A stretch of DNA of 64,000 nucleotides, taken from positions 186,001 to 250,000 of the forward strand of contig NZ_QCXY01000001.1 of NCBI RefSeq assembly GCF_003347495.1, read 5' to 3'. The notes below the pieces were generated by a model that saw nothing but the letters and a program-made list of their open reading frames with translations, did no database searches and was not told the DNA's origin. The stretch comes from Pleomorphovibrio marinus. GTDB lineage: Bacteria; Bacteroidota; Bacteroidia; Cytophagales; Cyclobacteriaceae. This document shows positions 19,352 through 27,988 of the stretch, one piece after another; position 1 is the first letter of the stretch, and each line of letters opens with the position of its first letter. Both the position numbers and the translations under genes were made by a program.

Positions 19352-20842
19352 TCAATCCTCCAAAAACGGCCACTCAGGATCCTCCACCCTTGCCCCTTCC
19401 ATGATTTGAAGCAATTCTTGGAGTTTTTCAGTGTGATCTTTGGACAAATCATTTTTTTCTCCAGGATCGGATGAGAGGTCAAACAGTAGGTCTCTTGTCT
19501 GTCCTTCCTTCACGTTTAGGCGGATCAGTTTCCAGTCCCCTTGCCTCAGTGCTTGTTTGCCACCCTGTTCGTGAAACTCCCAATATAGATAATCATGTTG
19601 GGGTTGTGGCTCTCCCATCAAGGCGGGCAAAAAGCTGATACCGTCTATTCTTTCTGGGGCCTCCACCCCTGCCACCTCTGCCAGGGTGGGCAACACGTCC
19701 CAAAAGGCAGAAATATGATCTGTTTTGGCACCGGCTTCAATTTTTGCAGGCCACTGGGCCAGCATCGGCATCCGTATGCCTCCTTCGTGCAGGTCCCTTT
19801 TGTAGCCTTGGAATGGGCCATTGCTGTTAAAGAAATCGGGATCGGCGCCTCCTTCTCTGTGAGGCCCATTGTCCGAGGTGAAGATCACCAAGGTATTTTC
19901 CATTAACCCCAAGTCCTCCAATTTATCCATAATCTCACCCACCTGGTCGTCCAGCAGGGTAACCATAGCCGCAAAGGCAGCCCGGGGATGGGGCTGGGAA
20001 CCATAGCCTCCTACTTTAAATCGGGGGTGCTCCGGGTCATCTATACCCTCATAGGGTATTTCAGGCTCAAATTTGCTGGTGTATTCGTAGGGTGGCTCGG
20101 GGTTGGTCCGCTCTAAAAATAGTTCCATATAATCATCGGGAGCGAACAATTCCGCATGGGGGATAATGGAAGGCACATAGAGGAAAAAAGGCTGATCCTG
20201 ATTTTCCTCGATAAAATCCAGCGTATGCTCATGGATCAGGTTGGGCACATACAGTCCTTGCTGTACCCCACGGTTTTCCTCCAGCTCCACCACCTCACCA
20301 TTCATCCATATTTCCCAGGGGTAGTAATTATGGGCGATGGTCTGGCTGATATATCCCACAAACTGGTCAAAGCCCTGGTTCATGGGGTCCCCTGTGCTTC
20401 CGGGATATCCCAAGCCCCATTTCCCAAAAGCCCCGGTCACATAACCGGCCTCTTGTAAAATGCTGGCAATGGAAGTGGTGCCTTCAGGATGGGGAAACTG
20501 CCCGCCGTTCATGCCCCGGTTCCCTCTCACGGGGGTATGGCCGGTATGCAGCCCTGTCATCAGGGAAGACCTGGAAGGGGCACAGACAGTGGTACCCGCA
20601 TAATGCTGGGTAAAGAGCATGCCTCTTTCTGCCAAGCGGTCGATATTTGGGGTACTGAATTTTTCCTGCCCATAGCAGCTTAGGTCCCCATAGCCCAGGT
20701 CATCGGCCATGATGTAGATGATGTTGGGTTTCTTATCAGATGTTTCGTCAGAAGCAGGGGGTTCACAGGAAAGGAAAATGTAGCTTAAAAGAATAATTGA
20801 GCCTACTAATTTTGGTTGGAGTGTTTTTTTTATTTGGGTCAT
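19352..20842 (-). CDS. Arylsulfatase-type lipoprotein
   Basis: The 496-aa protein has a lipoprotein signal (YIFLSC, Cys26). It has the metal motif YIMADDLGYGDLSCYG, the signature C87-A-P-S-R-S with GLHTGHTPVRGNRG, and FTSDNGPHREGGADPDFF. The arrangement resembles arylsulfatase A / N-acetylgalactosamine-6-sulfatase-like enzymes. It is the promoter-proximal gene of the sulfatase trio. The upstream 100 bases hold the AT-rich repeat and a terminator for a gene further right. Confidence 0.92.
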   Translation of the reverse strand: MTQIKKTLQPKLVGSIILLSYIFLSCEPPASDETSDKKPNIIYIMADDLGYGDLSCYGQEKFSTPNIDRLAERGMLFTQHYAGTTVCAPSRSSLMTGLHTGHTPVRGNRGMNGGQFPHPEGTTSIASILQEAGYVTGAFGKWGLGYPGSTGDPMNQGFDQFVGYISQTIAHNYYPWEIWMNGEVVELEENRGVQQGLYVPNLIHEHTLDFIEENQDQPFFLYVPSIIPHAELFAPDDYMELFLERTNPEPPYEYTSKFEPEIPYEGIDDPEHPRFKVGGYGSQPHPRAAFAAMVTLLDDQVGEIMDKLEDLGLMENTLVIFTSDNGPHREGGADPDFFNSNGPFQGYKRDLHEGGIRMPMLAQWPAKIEAGAKTDHISAFWDVLPTLAEVAGVEAPERIDGISFLPALMGEPQPQHDYLYWEFHEQGGKQALRQGDWKLIRLNVKEGQTRDLLFDLSSDPGEKNDLSKDHTEKLQELLQIMEGARVEDPEWPFLED

Positions 20843-20850
20843 TTTGTTAC

Positions 20851-20892
20851 TTAATTAATGGAGAATTGAAAGTTGAAAATGGAGAATTAAAA
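20851..20892 (+). repeat. AT-rich repeat (copy B)
   Basis: This shares a GAAAGTTGAAAATGG core with the minus strand of 16091-16132. It lies just upstream of the first sulfatase start. Confidence 0.4.
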
Positions 20893-20942
20893 TCAATTTT
20901 CAATTATTATCAGATGCTGGATAATGATAAAAAAGGTTAATA

Positions 20943-20998
20943 AACAAAGCATCAGGCTAAATTCCAACATGCTAGAAGTATTAACCTGATGCTTTGTT
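20943..20998 (-). terminator. Hairpin terminator after a vanished minus-strand gene
   Basis: AACAAAGCATCAGG (20943-20956) pairs perfectly with 20985-20998, and four more positions extend the stem with one mismatch. On the minus strand a T-rich tail follows. It lies 10 bases past the TGA at 21010-21008 that ends the apparent SusD remnant. A real gene therefore seems to have ended here. Confidence 0.7.
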
Positions 20999-21007
20999 CA
21001 TTACTTC

Positions 21008-21108
21008 TCAATATCCGGGGTTTTGAGGGAAATCACCGGGGTTGCTTACCCTGTCTAGTCTGCGTCTGTGGGATATGCCGGACCAGGTGGAACTCCTGGA
21101 TATTTGGG
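21008..21108 (-). pseudogene. Apparent SusD C-terminal remnant
   Basis: Reading the minus strand up to TGA 21010-21008 gives RVSNPGDFPQNPGY and then stop. QNPGY at the very C-terminus is a hallmark of SusD-family proteins; the intact SusD at 36555-38255 ends in EQNPGYN. Upstream of RVSNPGD the frame loses sense and a likely frameshift follows, and beyond about 21190 it is replaced by tandem repeats. Support is a short motif plus a correctly placed terminator. Confidence 0.45.
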
Positions 21109-21189
21109 GCTGCATCACGGTTATATTGCCGAACCCTATCCAGCAAGGTACCAGTTCTTTTTAAGTCGTACCACCTTTGCGTTTCACCC

Positions 21190-21905
21190 AACAGCCGCTA
21201 AGTTCGCTGAGGGTATTTGTTGGTGTTCTCTGCCCTTTTCCTCTGCGTTCTTCGCGGATTCTTAGCGTACTTTGCGGTTTTCAATGGTTTTAACCGCTAA
21301 GGACGCAAAGGTTGTCGCAAAGGGCACTGAGGGTTTTGTTTTTATCTTCCGCCTTTTCCTCTGCGTTCTTCGCGGGTTCTTGGCGTTTTCTGCGGTTCTC
21401 AACGGTTTTAACCGCAAAGGCGCAAAGGTTGTCGCAAAGGGCACTGAGGGTTTTGTTTTTATCTTCCGCCTTTTCCTCTGCGTTCTTCGCGGATTCTTAG
21501 CGGGCTTTGCGGTTCTCAACGGTTTTAACCGCAAAGGCGCAAAGGTTGTCGCAAAGGGCACTGAGGGTTTTGTTTTTATCTTCCGCCTTTTCCTCTGCGT
21601 TCTTCGCGGATTCTTAGCGGGCTTTGCGGTTTTCAACGGTTTTAACCGCAAAGGCGCAAAGTTTTTCGCAAAGGGCGCTAAGGGTTTTGTTTTTATCTTC
21701 CGCCTTTTCCTCTGCGTTCTTCGCGGGTTCTTGACGTTCTCTGCGGTTCTCAACGGTTTTAACCGCTAAGGGCGCAAAGCTTGTCGCAAAGGGCGCAAAG
21801 GGTTTTTTCTATATTCTCCGCCTTTTCCTCTGCTTACTTTGCGGGTTCTTGGCGGGCTTCGCGGTTATCAGCGGCTTTAACTGTAAAAGGGACAGAGGTG
21901 GCCTC
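21190..21905. repeat. 117-bp tandem repeat array, left block (about six units)
   Basis: The landmark TAACCGC recurs at 21291, 21409, 21526, 21643 and 21760 (spacing 117-118), with degenerate units at both ends. Each unit starts with AACCGCAAAGGCGCAAAGG-like bases and ends with GGGCTTTGCGGTT-like bases, so it is roughly self-complementary. This 'cgcaaag' repeat type is widespread in intergenic DNA of Bacteroidota, from memory. Because 117 is a multiple of three, both strands show long open frames that are not genes. Confidence 0.9.
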
Positions 21906-21911
21906 TGACGC

Positions 21912-22289
21912 TTACAATCCATTTACCACTCTTTTAATTCCATTTTTTAATAGAGCAACATTGAAGTTGATTAGCAACCCTAATTTGAAACCACCAAGTT
22001 TCATGTAGGTGAGTGTTTGAGCCAAATGTACATCATTTAAGTATTCCAAACTTTTAAGTTCAATCACCAATTTATTTTCTACCAATAGATCAATTCTATA
22101 ACCACATTCCAATCTCACGTCTTCAAATATCAAGGGCATTGGCTTCTGTTTTTCAACTTTTAAACCGGCTTTACCGATTTTATAAAACAGACATTCCTGA
22201 TATGCACTCTCCAGCAAACCCGGGCCTAAAGCTGAGTGGACCTCAATGGCTAAACCAATTACTTTATTTGATATTTCGTTTTCTATCAT
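21912..22289 (-). CDS. GxxExxY protein (PD-(D/E)XK-like)
   Basis: The 125-aa protein matches the GxxExxY family. GPGLLESAY at 22-30 is the name-giving motif. The nuclease-like core is YRIDLLVENKLVIELK, with D67, E77 and K79 placed as in PD-(D/E)XK enzymes. The family's role is unknown; a nuclease fold is accepted for it, but no activity is established to my knowledge. It is sandwiched between two blocks of the 117-bp repeat, on the minus strand. I infer that gene and repeats may travel together. Confidence 0.88.
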   Translation of the reverse strand: MIENEISNKVIGLAIEVHSALGPGLLESAYQECLFYKIGKAGLKVEKQKPMPLIFEDVRLECGYRIDLLVENKLVIELKSLEYLNDVHLAQTLTYMKLGGFKLGLLINFNVALLKNGIKRVVNGL

Positions 22290-22317
22290 TTATTTGTAAT
22301 TATTACTTTAGACTTTT

Positions 22318-22685
22318 AACACTTAATCGAAAAGGTACAGAGGTTTTCGCAAAGTTTGAAAAGTTATTTTTGTTATAATCTTCCCCCTTTTCCTCTGCGT
22401 AGTTTGCGGGTTCTTAGCGGGCTTTGCGGTTCTCAAGAGTTTTAACCGCTAAGGGCGCAAAGCTTGTCGCATAGGGCGCTGAGGGTTTTTGTTTTTATCT
22501 TCCGCCTTTTCCTCTGCGGGCTTCGCGGATTCTTAGCGGGCTTCGCGGTTATCAACAGGTTTAACCGCAAGGCGCAAAGTTTTTCGCAAAGGGCGCTGAG
22601 GGTTTTTTCTATATTCTCCGCCTTTTCCTCTGCGTTCTTCGCGGGTTCTTGGCGGGCTTCGCGGTTATCAGCGGTTTTACTTTTA
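22318..22685. repeat. 117-bp tandem repeat array, right block (about three units)
   Basis: The TAACCGC landmarks fall at 22443 and 22562 (119 apart), with one degenerate unit at each side. Sequence is the same family as the left block. The block cuts into the ECF sigma-factor fragment at about 22685. Confidence 0.88.
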
Positions 22686-22863
22686 TCAGACTCATTTCAA
22701 ATTTAGTGTTATAGGGAGGATTCTTTTGGATATCTTTCAAATGATTGGAAATCTTATATTTGATTGCCCAAATCAAAAAATTTTCGAAATGTGTGACTTT
22801 TCTTTGGGTAGCCTTTACCCACAGTTTTTCAAATACTTCCTGAACAATGTCCTCACTGGAAGT
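22684..22863 (-). pseudogene. ECF sigma factor fragment (FecI-like)
   Basis: The minus strand from 22863 reads TSSEDIVQEVFEKLWVKATQ, then HFENFLIWAIKYKISNHLKD. DIVQEVFEKLW is the region-2 signature of ECF sigma factors of the FecI/Bacteroidota type. The frame has a stop immediately upstream (22866-22864) and runs into repeat sequence at its 3' end, so both region-2 start and region 4 are missing. Such sigma factors often control SusC/SusD loci with a FecR partner. Confidence 0.72.
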
Positions 22864-22903
22864 TTAATAGCGGCTTTACTCTGATTTATTGAGCAAATCA
22901 CCC

Positions 22904-23791
22904 TTACCACCCAAACACCTTTCTTACATACTCCCTGCTTTTTCTGAAATTCTCCCTGTCATCCTGATCACCGGGTTTTTCATAAGCCAGTTCTATGGCC
23001 ACATCACCCGAAAATCTTACCCTTTCTAAAGCCTTGGCAATACCCTCGAAATCGGTAACCCCCTCCCCCAAGGCCTCCGTCCAGCGTCCTTCCGCATCCT
23101 GGTCCCGAAGGTGCAGGTAGGCGATCATGGGGCCGTACTTGCCAATAAATGCCACCGGATCTATTCCTGCCCTGATCAGCCAGTTTACATCCGGCCCCAG
23201 GGGTAAATTAGGGACTCTCTCTATGGTGCCCAAAAAGTCTTTTTTGCCATATTCCAATTCATAGGTATGGTTATGCAAATTGGGGGTGATTCCCCTTTCT
23301 GCACACAAGCCAAGCAATTGTTTAAGTAAGGTAGCCTGATCGTCAAGCTCATCCTCGGTTTTTTCCCTTCCGGCATTGCCCACGCTGATACCAAAGTACT
23401 TTCCTTGTAATGCGGCCAACTTGTCAAGGACCATTTCTGCATCCACTAGGATCTCCTCATGCTTGGATTTGTCCCACATGGCTGCTCCATAACTAGTACC
23501 GATCACCGGGAGCCCATACCGGGCACTTAAGTTCCTTAAGCGAAGGACACTGTCTTCATGCCTGAAATTAACCTCCATCAGCTCTACCCCTGCTATACCA
23601 GCTGCTTTGAGATCTTTAAAAATTTCCTCCAATACAGGTGTGCTGTCCCAATTGGGTGGAAATCGGCTGGCATAGGCCCAAATATGCGCATAAACCTTGG
23701 TGCCCTTTGAGTTTCCAAGGGATAAAAGCCAAGGACTTAGGGTCAGCAACCCCAATTGTTTGAGCACCTTTCTTCTTTGTAACCTTTTCAT
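22904..23791 (-). CDS. Tat-exported TIM-barrel sugar isomerase/epimerase-like protein
   Basis: The 295-aa protein begins with a twin-arginine signal (RRKVLKQLGLLTLSPWLL). The body is an AP-endonuclease-2/xylose-isomerase-like TIM barrel: AGIAGVELMEVNF, NLHNHTYELEYG, PDVNWLIRAG, YLHLRDQDAEG, and AIELAYEKPGD near the end. The expected metal ligands (Glu, His, Asp, Glu) are plausible within these segments. Family members isomerise or epimerise sugars, including keto-sugars. It is 12 bases downstream of the phosphodiesterase gene, so they form a likely operon. Confidence 0.85.
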   Translation of the reverse strand: MKRLQRRKVLKQLGLLTLSPWLLSLGNSKGTKVYAHIWAYASRFPPNWDSTPVLEEIFKDLKAAGIAGVELMEVNFRHEDSVLRLRNLSARYGLPVIGTSYGAAMWDKSKHEEILVDAEMVLDKLAALQGKYFGISVGNAGREKTEDELDDQATLLKQLLGLCAERGITPNLHNHTYELEYGKKDFLGTIERVPNLPLGPDVNWLIRAGIDPVAFIGKYGPMIAYLHLRDQDAEGRWTEALGEGVTDFEGIAKALERVRFSGDVAIELAYEKPGDQDDRENFRKSREYVRKVFGW

Positions 23792-23803
23792 GGCAAATGG
23801 TAG

Positions 23804-24631
23804 TTATGGGTTAAAGACCGGAGAGACAGGTGCTATACCCTCCTTTTTTGCCACCTGAATGGCAGCCTGTATATCATTTACCAAAGGGAAATCCACACCA
23901 TACTCCCATAAGGTCCTTAATTCTAAGGCATCATCTGTACCAAAATAATTTATTTTGATGCCCTCCGCTTTCAACTTTTCTGCATACTCCCTGAATTCAG
24001 GCTTAATGCCCCCGTTGAGTTGGATAAAATCAGCCTGGATAGCAATGGTTCCATCTACATAATCCCAAGCCCCGGACTGCCGTTCCATGTTACAAATGAG
24101 TATCTCCGGCACAGCTTCCCTTGCGGCATTGACGGCTTCCATGGTGGCTGCTACCACTGCCTGGTGTAGCCTTTTTTCCTCTGCCACTGCCAAGGCCACC
24201 TTCTCCCCTACCTCTGCGCCTCCCTTAAGATGAATATTTAGCCAAATGTTCTTTGGCATTATGGACAGTACCTCTTGTAAGATGGGAATCTTTAGCCCAT
24301 TGAACTCCGCACCCTTCCAGGAGCCTGCATCAAGTTGCCTTAATTCTTCAAAAGTCATCTCGGATACCTGGCCGGTACCATCCGTTGTACGTTCCACCTT
24401 GCTGTCATGCATGATCACCAACTCCCCATCCTTGCTAAGCTGCACATCAAATTCAATCATATGCGCACCGCTCTCAATGGCTGCCTCGAATGCAGGCAAG
24501 GTGTTTTCGGGATGCGAGGTCATGGCGCCCCTATGGGCACACACGCCCCTCTCTGGCAGCTGATAGGTGGCCGTTTGTCCCTTTGCCAAAAAAGGGATCA
24601 AAAACAAAAGAAAGGATAGCAGTTTCATCAT
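23804..24631 (-). CDS. Glycerophosphodiester phosphodiesterase, exported
   Basis: Starting at ATG 24631 the protein has 275 aa and a signal peptide (MMKLLSFLLFLIPFLAKG). An upstream GTG at 24733 would add 34 unlikely residues. GDPD motifs are CAHRGAMTSHPENTLPAF, IEFDVQLSKDGELVIMHD and VERTTDGTGQV. These contain the catalytic His/Arg pair, the metal-binding Glu/Asp and the second His. It would hydrolyse glycerophosphodiesters in the periplasm. It is followed by the Tat-exported TIM-barrel gene. Confidence 0.88.
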   Translation of the reverse strand: MMKLLSFLLFLIPFLAKGQTATYQLPERGVCAHRGAMTSHPENTLPAFEAAIESGAHMIEFDVQLSKDGELVIMHDSKVERTTDGTGQVSEMTFEELRQLDAGSWKGAEFNGLKIPILQEVLSIMPKNIWLNIHLKGGAEVGEKVALAVAEEKRLHQAVVAATMEAVNAAREAVPEILICNMERQSGAWDYVDGTIAIQADFIQLNGGIKPEFREYAEKLKAEGIKINYFGTDDALELRTLWEYGVDFPLVNDIQAAIQVAKKEGIAPVSPVFNP

Positions 24632-24859
24632 GACACTAAACCTATCAAAAAAAACGCTTGCCCACAATTCCTTTTTCAAATACCTTGAGATTGAAGGATA
24701 GAAAGACTCCTTGCCACCCGCACCCTCCCCCACCTACATTGAGGAATAAAGTGCACACAATAGCTAACACTCCTTTACCCTTCCAAATGCATTCCTATTG
24801 CTAATGAGCGGTGCATAAGGCTATTTCCAGACCGATTCCTCTGAGTCTATAGCTGCTTG

Positions 24860-25081
24860 TCAAGGGTTATGCCTTTTCTTTGGCCTGTAAAGCAATTTGA
24901 CCGCCACAGCAACCACTAAAAATGAAAAGATCATGTAAAAAACCACTTTATAAGGAGAGGGGTTCAGTGGGTGGTCTTCCATAGGCTCCTCCCCAACCTG
25001 GGCCGACACATAATGAAACTGAACCATCAGGAAAAACAGGAAGGTTAAAATGTATATACATATGCCAGTAATTCTATTCAT
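24860..25081 (-). CDS. Small membrane protein with signal peptide, 73 aa
   Basis: The 73-aa product has an N-terminal hydrophobic stretch (ICIYILTFLFFLMVQF, possible cleavage after VSA), a short acidic-proline linker, and a second helix (VVFYMIFSFLVVAVAVKLLY). It ends in a basic tail RPKKRHNP. I do not recognise a family. The frame is clean and the topology is coherent, which supports a real gene. Confidence 0.6.
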   Translation of the reverse strand: MNRITGICIYILTFLFFLMVQFHYVSAQVGEEPMEDHPLNPSPYKVVFYMIFSFLVVAVAVKLLYRPKKRHNP

Positions 25082-25383
25082 GATTAAATCAGTTTGCCAT
25101 TAAAAATTAGCACAAAAATCTGTCCAAATTACATGATTTTCGGTTTTATTTTGCGAAGCTACTTTTTTAAAAAAGAAAGAAATAACCTTCCAGTTATCAA
25201 AACGAATTGTGCAGGAGTGTTTCCTGATCAATCGAGGAGGGGGCTAAACCACAGGAAACCGATAGCTATAGGGATCGAGAGGCTGATAATCCAACCCCTA
25301 ACCCGCGGAGAAGAAGGTATTCTAAAATACATTGAACGCATTTAAAATAGCATTTCAAAAATAGCCTGCCCACAATACCGGCA
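25082..25383. other. Gap without a supported gene
   Basis: About 300 bases between two minus-strand genes. One 83-codon plus-strand frame starts at a TTG and has no family features, so I do not call it. No clear terminator is seen. Confidence 0.4.
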
Positions 25384-25902
25384 TTAAATCCCCAGGGAAA
25401 AATTGATGGAAAGTTCGTCATCAACCTGAACCAGGCCCCCCAGCTTGCTGGGAGGCTTAAGATCCAATTCCTGAGAACTGATGGACAGGCATGTTTCCAG
25501 CTTATTTTTGTGCTGATCCATTTGAACGTCCATAAATTCTAATACTTTTCCCGCTATCTCAACGGCAATATTGCAGACAATGTAACCTTGCTCTGCCCTG
25601 AAGTCGGTGGCCTCCACCATGGTCTTGGGGTACTCATTGGCCCTCAAGGTTTGCCGGAAGTCACGGTTCAACAGGAAATTTCCACAGGAAAAACTGTCCA
25701 CTGGAATTTTAAAATCTAGCCTTTGGGATGGGTTCAGGGTGAGTGTATCCTGAAGGCCGTTTTGGGAGTAGCAGCAGGAAAAGTCTCCGATGGAGGTCTG
25801 TCCATACACCGTGATGGTTTTGCTAGTAATGACCAGTTCCATCTTCGGCTCCCCCTCTCCAACAAGTAACCAACAAACCACTAAAATATGCCAAAACACC
25901 AT
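25384..25902 (-). CDS. YceI-like domain protein
   Basis: This 172-aa protein has an N-terminal hydrophobic segment (FWHILVVCWLLVG) and a lipocalin-like YceI body: RLDFKIPVDSFSCG, LNRDFRQTLRANEYPKTMVE and INFSLGI at the end. YceI proteins bind isoprenoid lipids in a beta-barrel in the periplasm. It starts three bases after the stop of the porin-like gene, so they should be co-transcribed. The second YceI protein of this group (27413-27988) has a similar design. Function is otherwise unknown. Confidence 0.7.
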   Translation of the reverse strand: MVFWHILVVCWLLVGEGEPKMELVITSKTITVYGQTSIGDFSCCYSQNGLQDTLTLNPSQRLDFKIPVDSFSCGNFLLNRDFRQTLRANEYPKTMVEATDFRAEQGYIVCNIAVEIAGKVLEFMDVQMDQHKNKLETCLSISSQELDLKPPSKLGGLVQVDDELSINFSLGI

Positions 25903-25904
25903 CC

Positions 25905-27206
25905 CTAAAACCCAATAACTCCTTCTAGCATAAAACCATGGAACCTACCTCCATGCCTAATATCTGAGGCAGAAAACCCATTATACTCCTGGTTCACATA
26001 TTCCAATTTGGCCAGGATGTTTTTGGTCACAAACCAGCCCCCACCTATTTGCGCCCGTTCAATGTTGATATCGGCACCTGAACCGGACAATGGCCCACTT
26101 ACCCTATTGTACCTACCAGCCAGGTAAAACTTCTCCTGAGGGCCAAACCTGTAGATCAAGTCCGTGGCCCATTGGTTCCAGGTACGGTTTTCAGTTTCGT
26201 TTCTGCCAGACCCGGTACTTTGCTCAAAATTCCCAAAAAACTCCACTCCTTTGAATTTCAAAAAAGGGTTAACCACGAAGGAGGTAATGTTGTCTGTCTG
26301 GTTTGGGTTAATGCGTCCTGAAGTAAATTGAGCCGCCGGGCTAGCCAGGGTGTTTTCCATTACCAGGTAGTACCGACTACCGGCCCGGTCTCCCCCCCAG
26401 AGTGTATTTCGATTGGAGCCCGCAGTGGTATATACTGACCCGGTCAACCTTACCCTAAAATCCTCGGCCACGTAATTGTCATACCCAAACTTCCCGATTA
26501 CTGATGGCTGCCTGAATCCGGGGTTGGTCACTCCTCCTTGAATTTCACCCCCGGTAACTGCTGCCATGGCAATCCATCCGTTATTTTGGAAGAAAAGTTC
26601 ACCGCCCACCTCGGTGGTAAAAGCATCCATAATATAGTTGCCTATAAATGGATTCCAGAAAGCGTTCCCATTATCCGACCTTCTGAAGTGCGCATCCCCG
26701 TAGTTGATTTCCATATGTCCCACCCTAAGGGTTAAATATTTGTCAAACCAATCGGTTTCACCCACCCCCAGGAAACCAAGTTTATCCACTTGGATAAATC
26801 CGCCTTTCACCCATGCTTCCGGGTGGTGCCTGGAGGATAGGTAGGTGATCAGATTCAGCCGTACCCCATCTGCCAAGGCCACATCAATGTTTAAATTGGC
26901 CGTGGCCAGGTTGGAGCCAAAGCCAATGTCCATCAACTGATTGGTGTTAACCCCATCATCATTGAATACCGGCTGAGCGGTATTGGAATGGCTGAGGTTC
27001 TGAAACTGTTGGGCAAAATGTCCCCCAATCCGTACTTTCATGCCATCAAAGGCTACTGTATCTTCTTTTCCTGTTTCAAAAATGTTAATGCCTCTTTGGT
27101 CATAGGGTCGCCAAAATTGCAGGTCTTTTTGCAAACCTTGGGCTATTCCATTGGCACTTATAAGAAAAAAGAAGATGGATAAATTGAATAACTTAGAACT
27201 TTTCAT
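25905..27206 (-). CDS. Outer-membrane beta-barrel (porin-like) protein
   Basis: The 433-aa protein has a signal peptide (cleavage near ANGIAQG) and alternating hydrophobic/polar strands rich in Gly and aromatic residues, ending in an aromatic residue as barrels do (MLEGVIGF). Segments such as GGHFAQQF, LRVGHMEINYGDAHFR and FYLAGRYNRV fit a porin or phosphate-selective-porin fold. It has no TonB box or plug. It lies between two YceI genes. Confidence 0.72.
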   Translation of the reverse strand: MKSSKLFNLSIFFFLISANGIAQGLQKDLQFWRPYDQRGINIFETGKEDTVAFDGMKVRIGGHFAQQFQNLSHSNTAQPVFNDDGVNTNQLMDIGFGSNLATANLNIDVALADGVRLNLITYLSSRHHPEAWVKGGFIQVDKLGFLGVGETDWFDKYLTLRVGHMEINYGDAHFRRSDNGNAFWNPFIGNYIMDAFTTEVGGELFFQNNGWIAMAAVTGGEIQGGVTNPGFRQPSVIGKFGYDNYVAEDFRVRLTGSVYTTAGSNRNTLWGGDRAGSRYYLVMENTLASPAAQFTSGRINPNQTDNITSFVVNPFLKFKGVEFFGNFEQSTGSGRNETENRTWNQWATDLIYRFGPQEKFYLAGRYNRVSGPLSGSGADINIERAQIGGGWFVTKNILAKLEYVNQEYNGFSASDIRHGGRFHGFMLEGVIGF

Positions 27207-27412
27207 AATGATTATATTTTTTTCAATGGTCAGAACATTTCCCGCACGGATGCTTAGGTCCTGTCTACTATAGCACCGGCAACTAAATCAGCAGGCAGGT
27301 AGCTAGTCCTGAACCTGCCCGCCGAAAGGCAAGCATGATACGGGGCCTTTCTTGCATAATGTTTAGTTTTCCATGTGTGTGTGAAGTATCTTGTTATGCT
27401 AGATTTATGAAT
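27207..27412. other. Gap with an inverted repeat
   Basis: GGCAGGT (about 27293-27300) and ACCTGCC (about 27314-27320) form a short stem. No gene is visible. It separates a YceI gene from the porin-like gene on the same strand. Confidence 0.4.
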
Positions 27413-27988
27413 TTAATTAGAAGGTACAAACTGAGTATCAAAACTTAAGGTAATCTCATCCCTGGTCCTAACCGAACCAAGAAGTGCCGTAGGGGGATCA
27501 ATGGAAAATTCCGTTAACTTGGTTGACACCTCACCAGTAAAATTATACCCCTCCCCTTGTTTGCGGATTTGTACGGGGAAACTAATCTCCCTGCTCACTC
27601 CGGCAATGGTGAGCTTCCCTTTAGCTTCTCCGGATCGTTCCCCTCCAGAAAAATCTAAAAGTTCAAAAGTGATGTCAGGATATTCGGAAGTATTTAAAGC
27701 ATCATAGGCATTATTGTCCAAGCCCCTTGTGCCGCTTTTTAATTCCTCTGCCTTCAGCGTCACTTTCAAGGAAGAGATGTCCTGAAGTTTTCCATCGGAA
27801 ACCTGAAACACACCAGAACCCTGGGCATCACTGGCTTCCATCTTCCAATCTTTAAGGGATGACTCACCACTTACCTGGAGAAGGGGATCTTGACCCAATT
27901 TGTAGGTTTGCTGAGCGTAAACGGGAAGTATAGAACAGATTCCACTCAATGTCAAGCACCAAAAAGCTGCTATTTTTAGATAATTCAT
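27413..27988 (-). CDS. YceI family protein, exported
   Basis: From ATG 27988 the protein has 191 aa with a signal peptide (cleavage near PVYAQQ). An earlier ATG at 28060 adds 24 residues unlike a signal peptide. The YceI body is clear: ESSLKDWKMEASD, LKAEELKSGTRGLDNNAYDAL, EYPDITFELLDF, KGKLTIAGVSREISFPVQIR. It is the most typical YceI in the window. It probably heads the YceI-porin-YceI group. Confidence 0.88.
   Translation of the reverse strand: MNYLKIAAFWCLTLSGICSILPVYAQQTYKLGQDPLLQVSGESSLKDWKMEASDAQGSGVFQVSDGKLQDISSLKVTLKAEELKSGTRGLDNNAYDALNTSEYPDITFELLDFSGGERSGEAKGKLTIAGVSREISFPVQIRKQGEGYNFTGEVSTKLTEFSIDPPTALLGSVRTRDEITLSFDTQFVPSN

Noticed and set aside
21262-21769. Open frames of 163-165 aa on both strands in the repeat array
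   Set aside because: They are an effect of the 117-bp unit being a multiple of three. The products are near-identical 39-residue repeats with no sensible composition.
21190-22685. CRISPR array
   Set aside because: Units are 117 bp, contiguous and diverged, with no unique spacers; no cas genes nearby.
20943-22863. Insertion sequence or transposon
   Set aside because: No transposase, no terminal inverted repeats and no target-site duplication were seen around the repeat blocks.
25094-25345. 83-aa plus-strand frame
   Set aside because: TTG start, no recognisable motif or export signal, no conserved features; not called.
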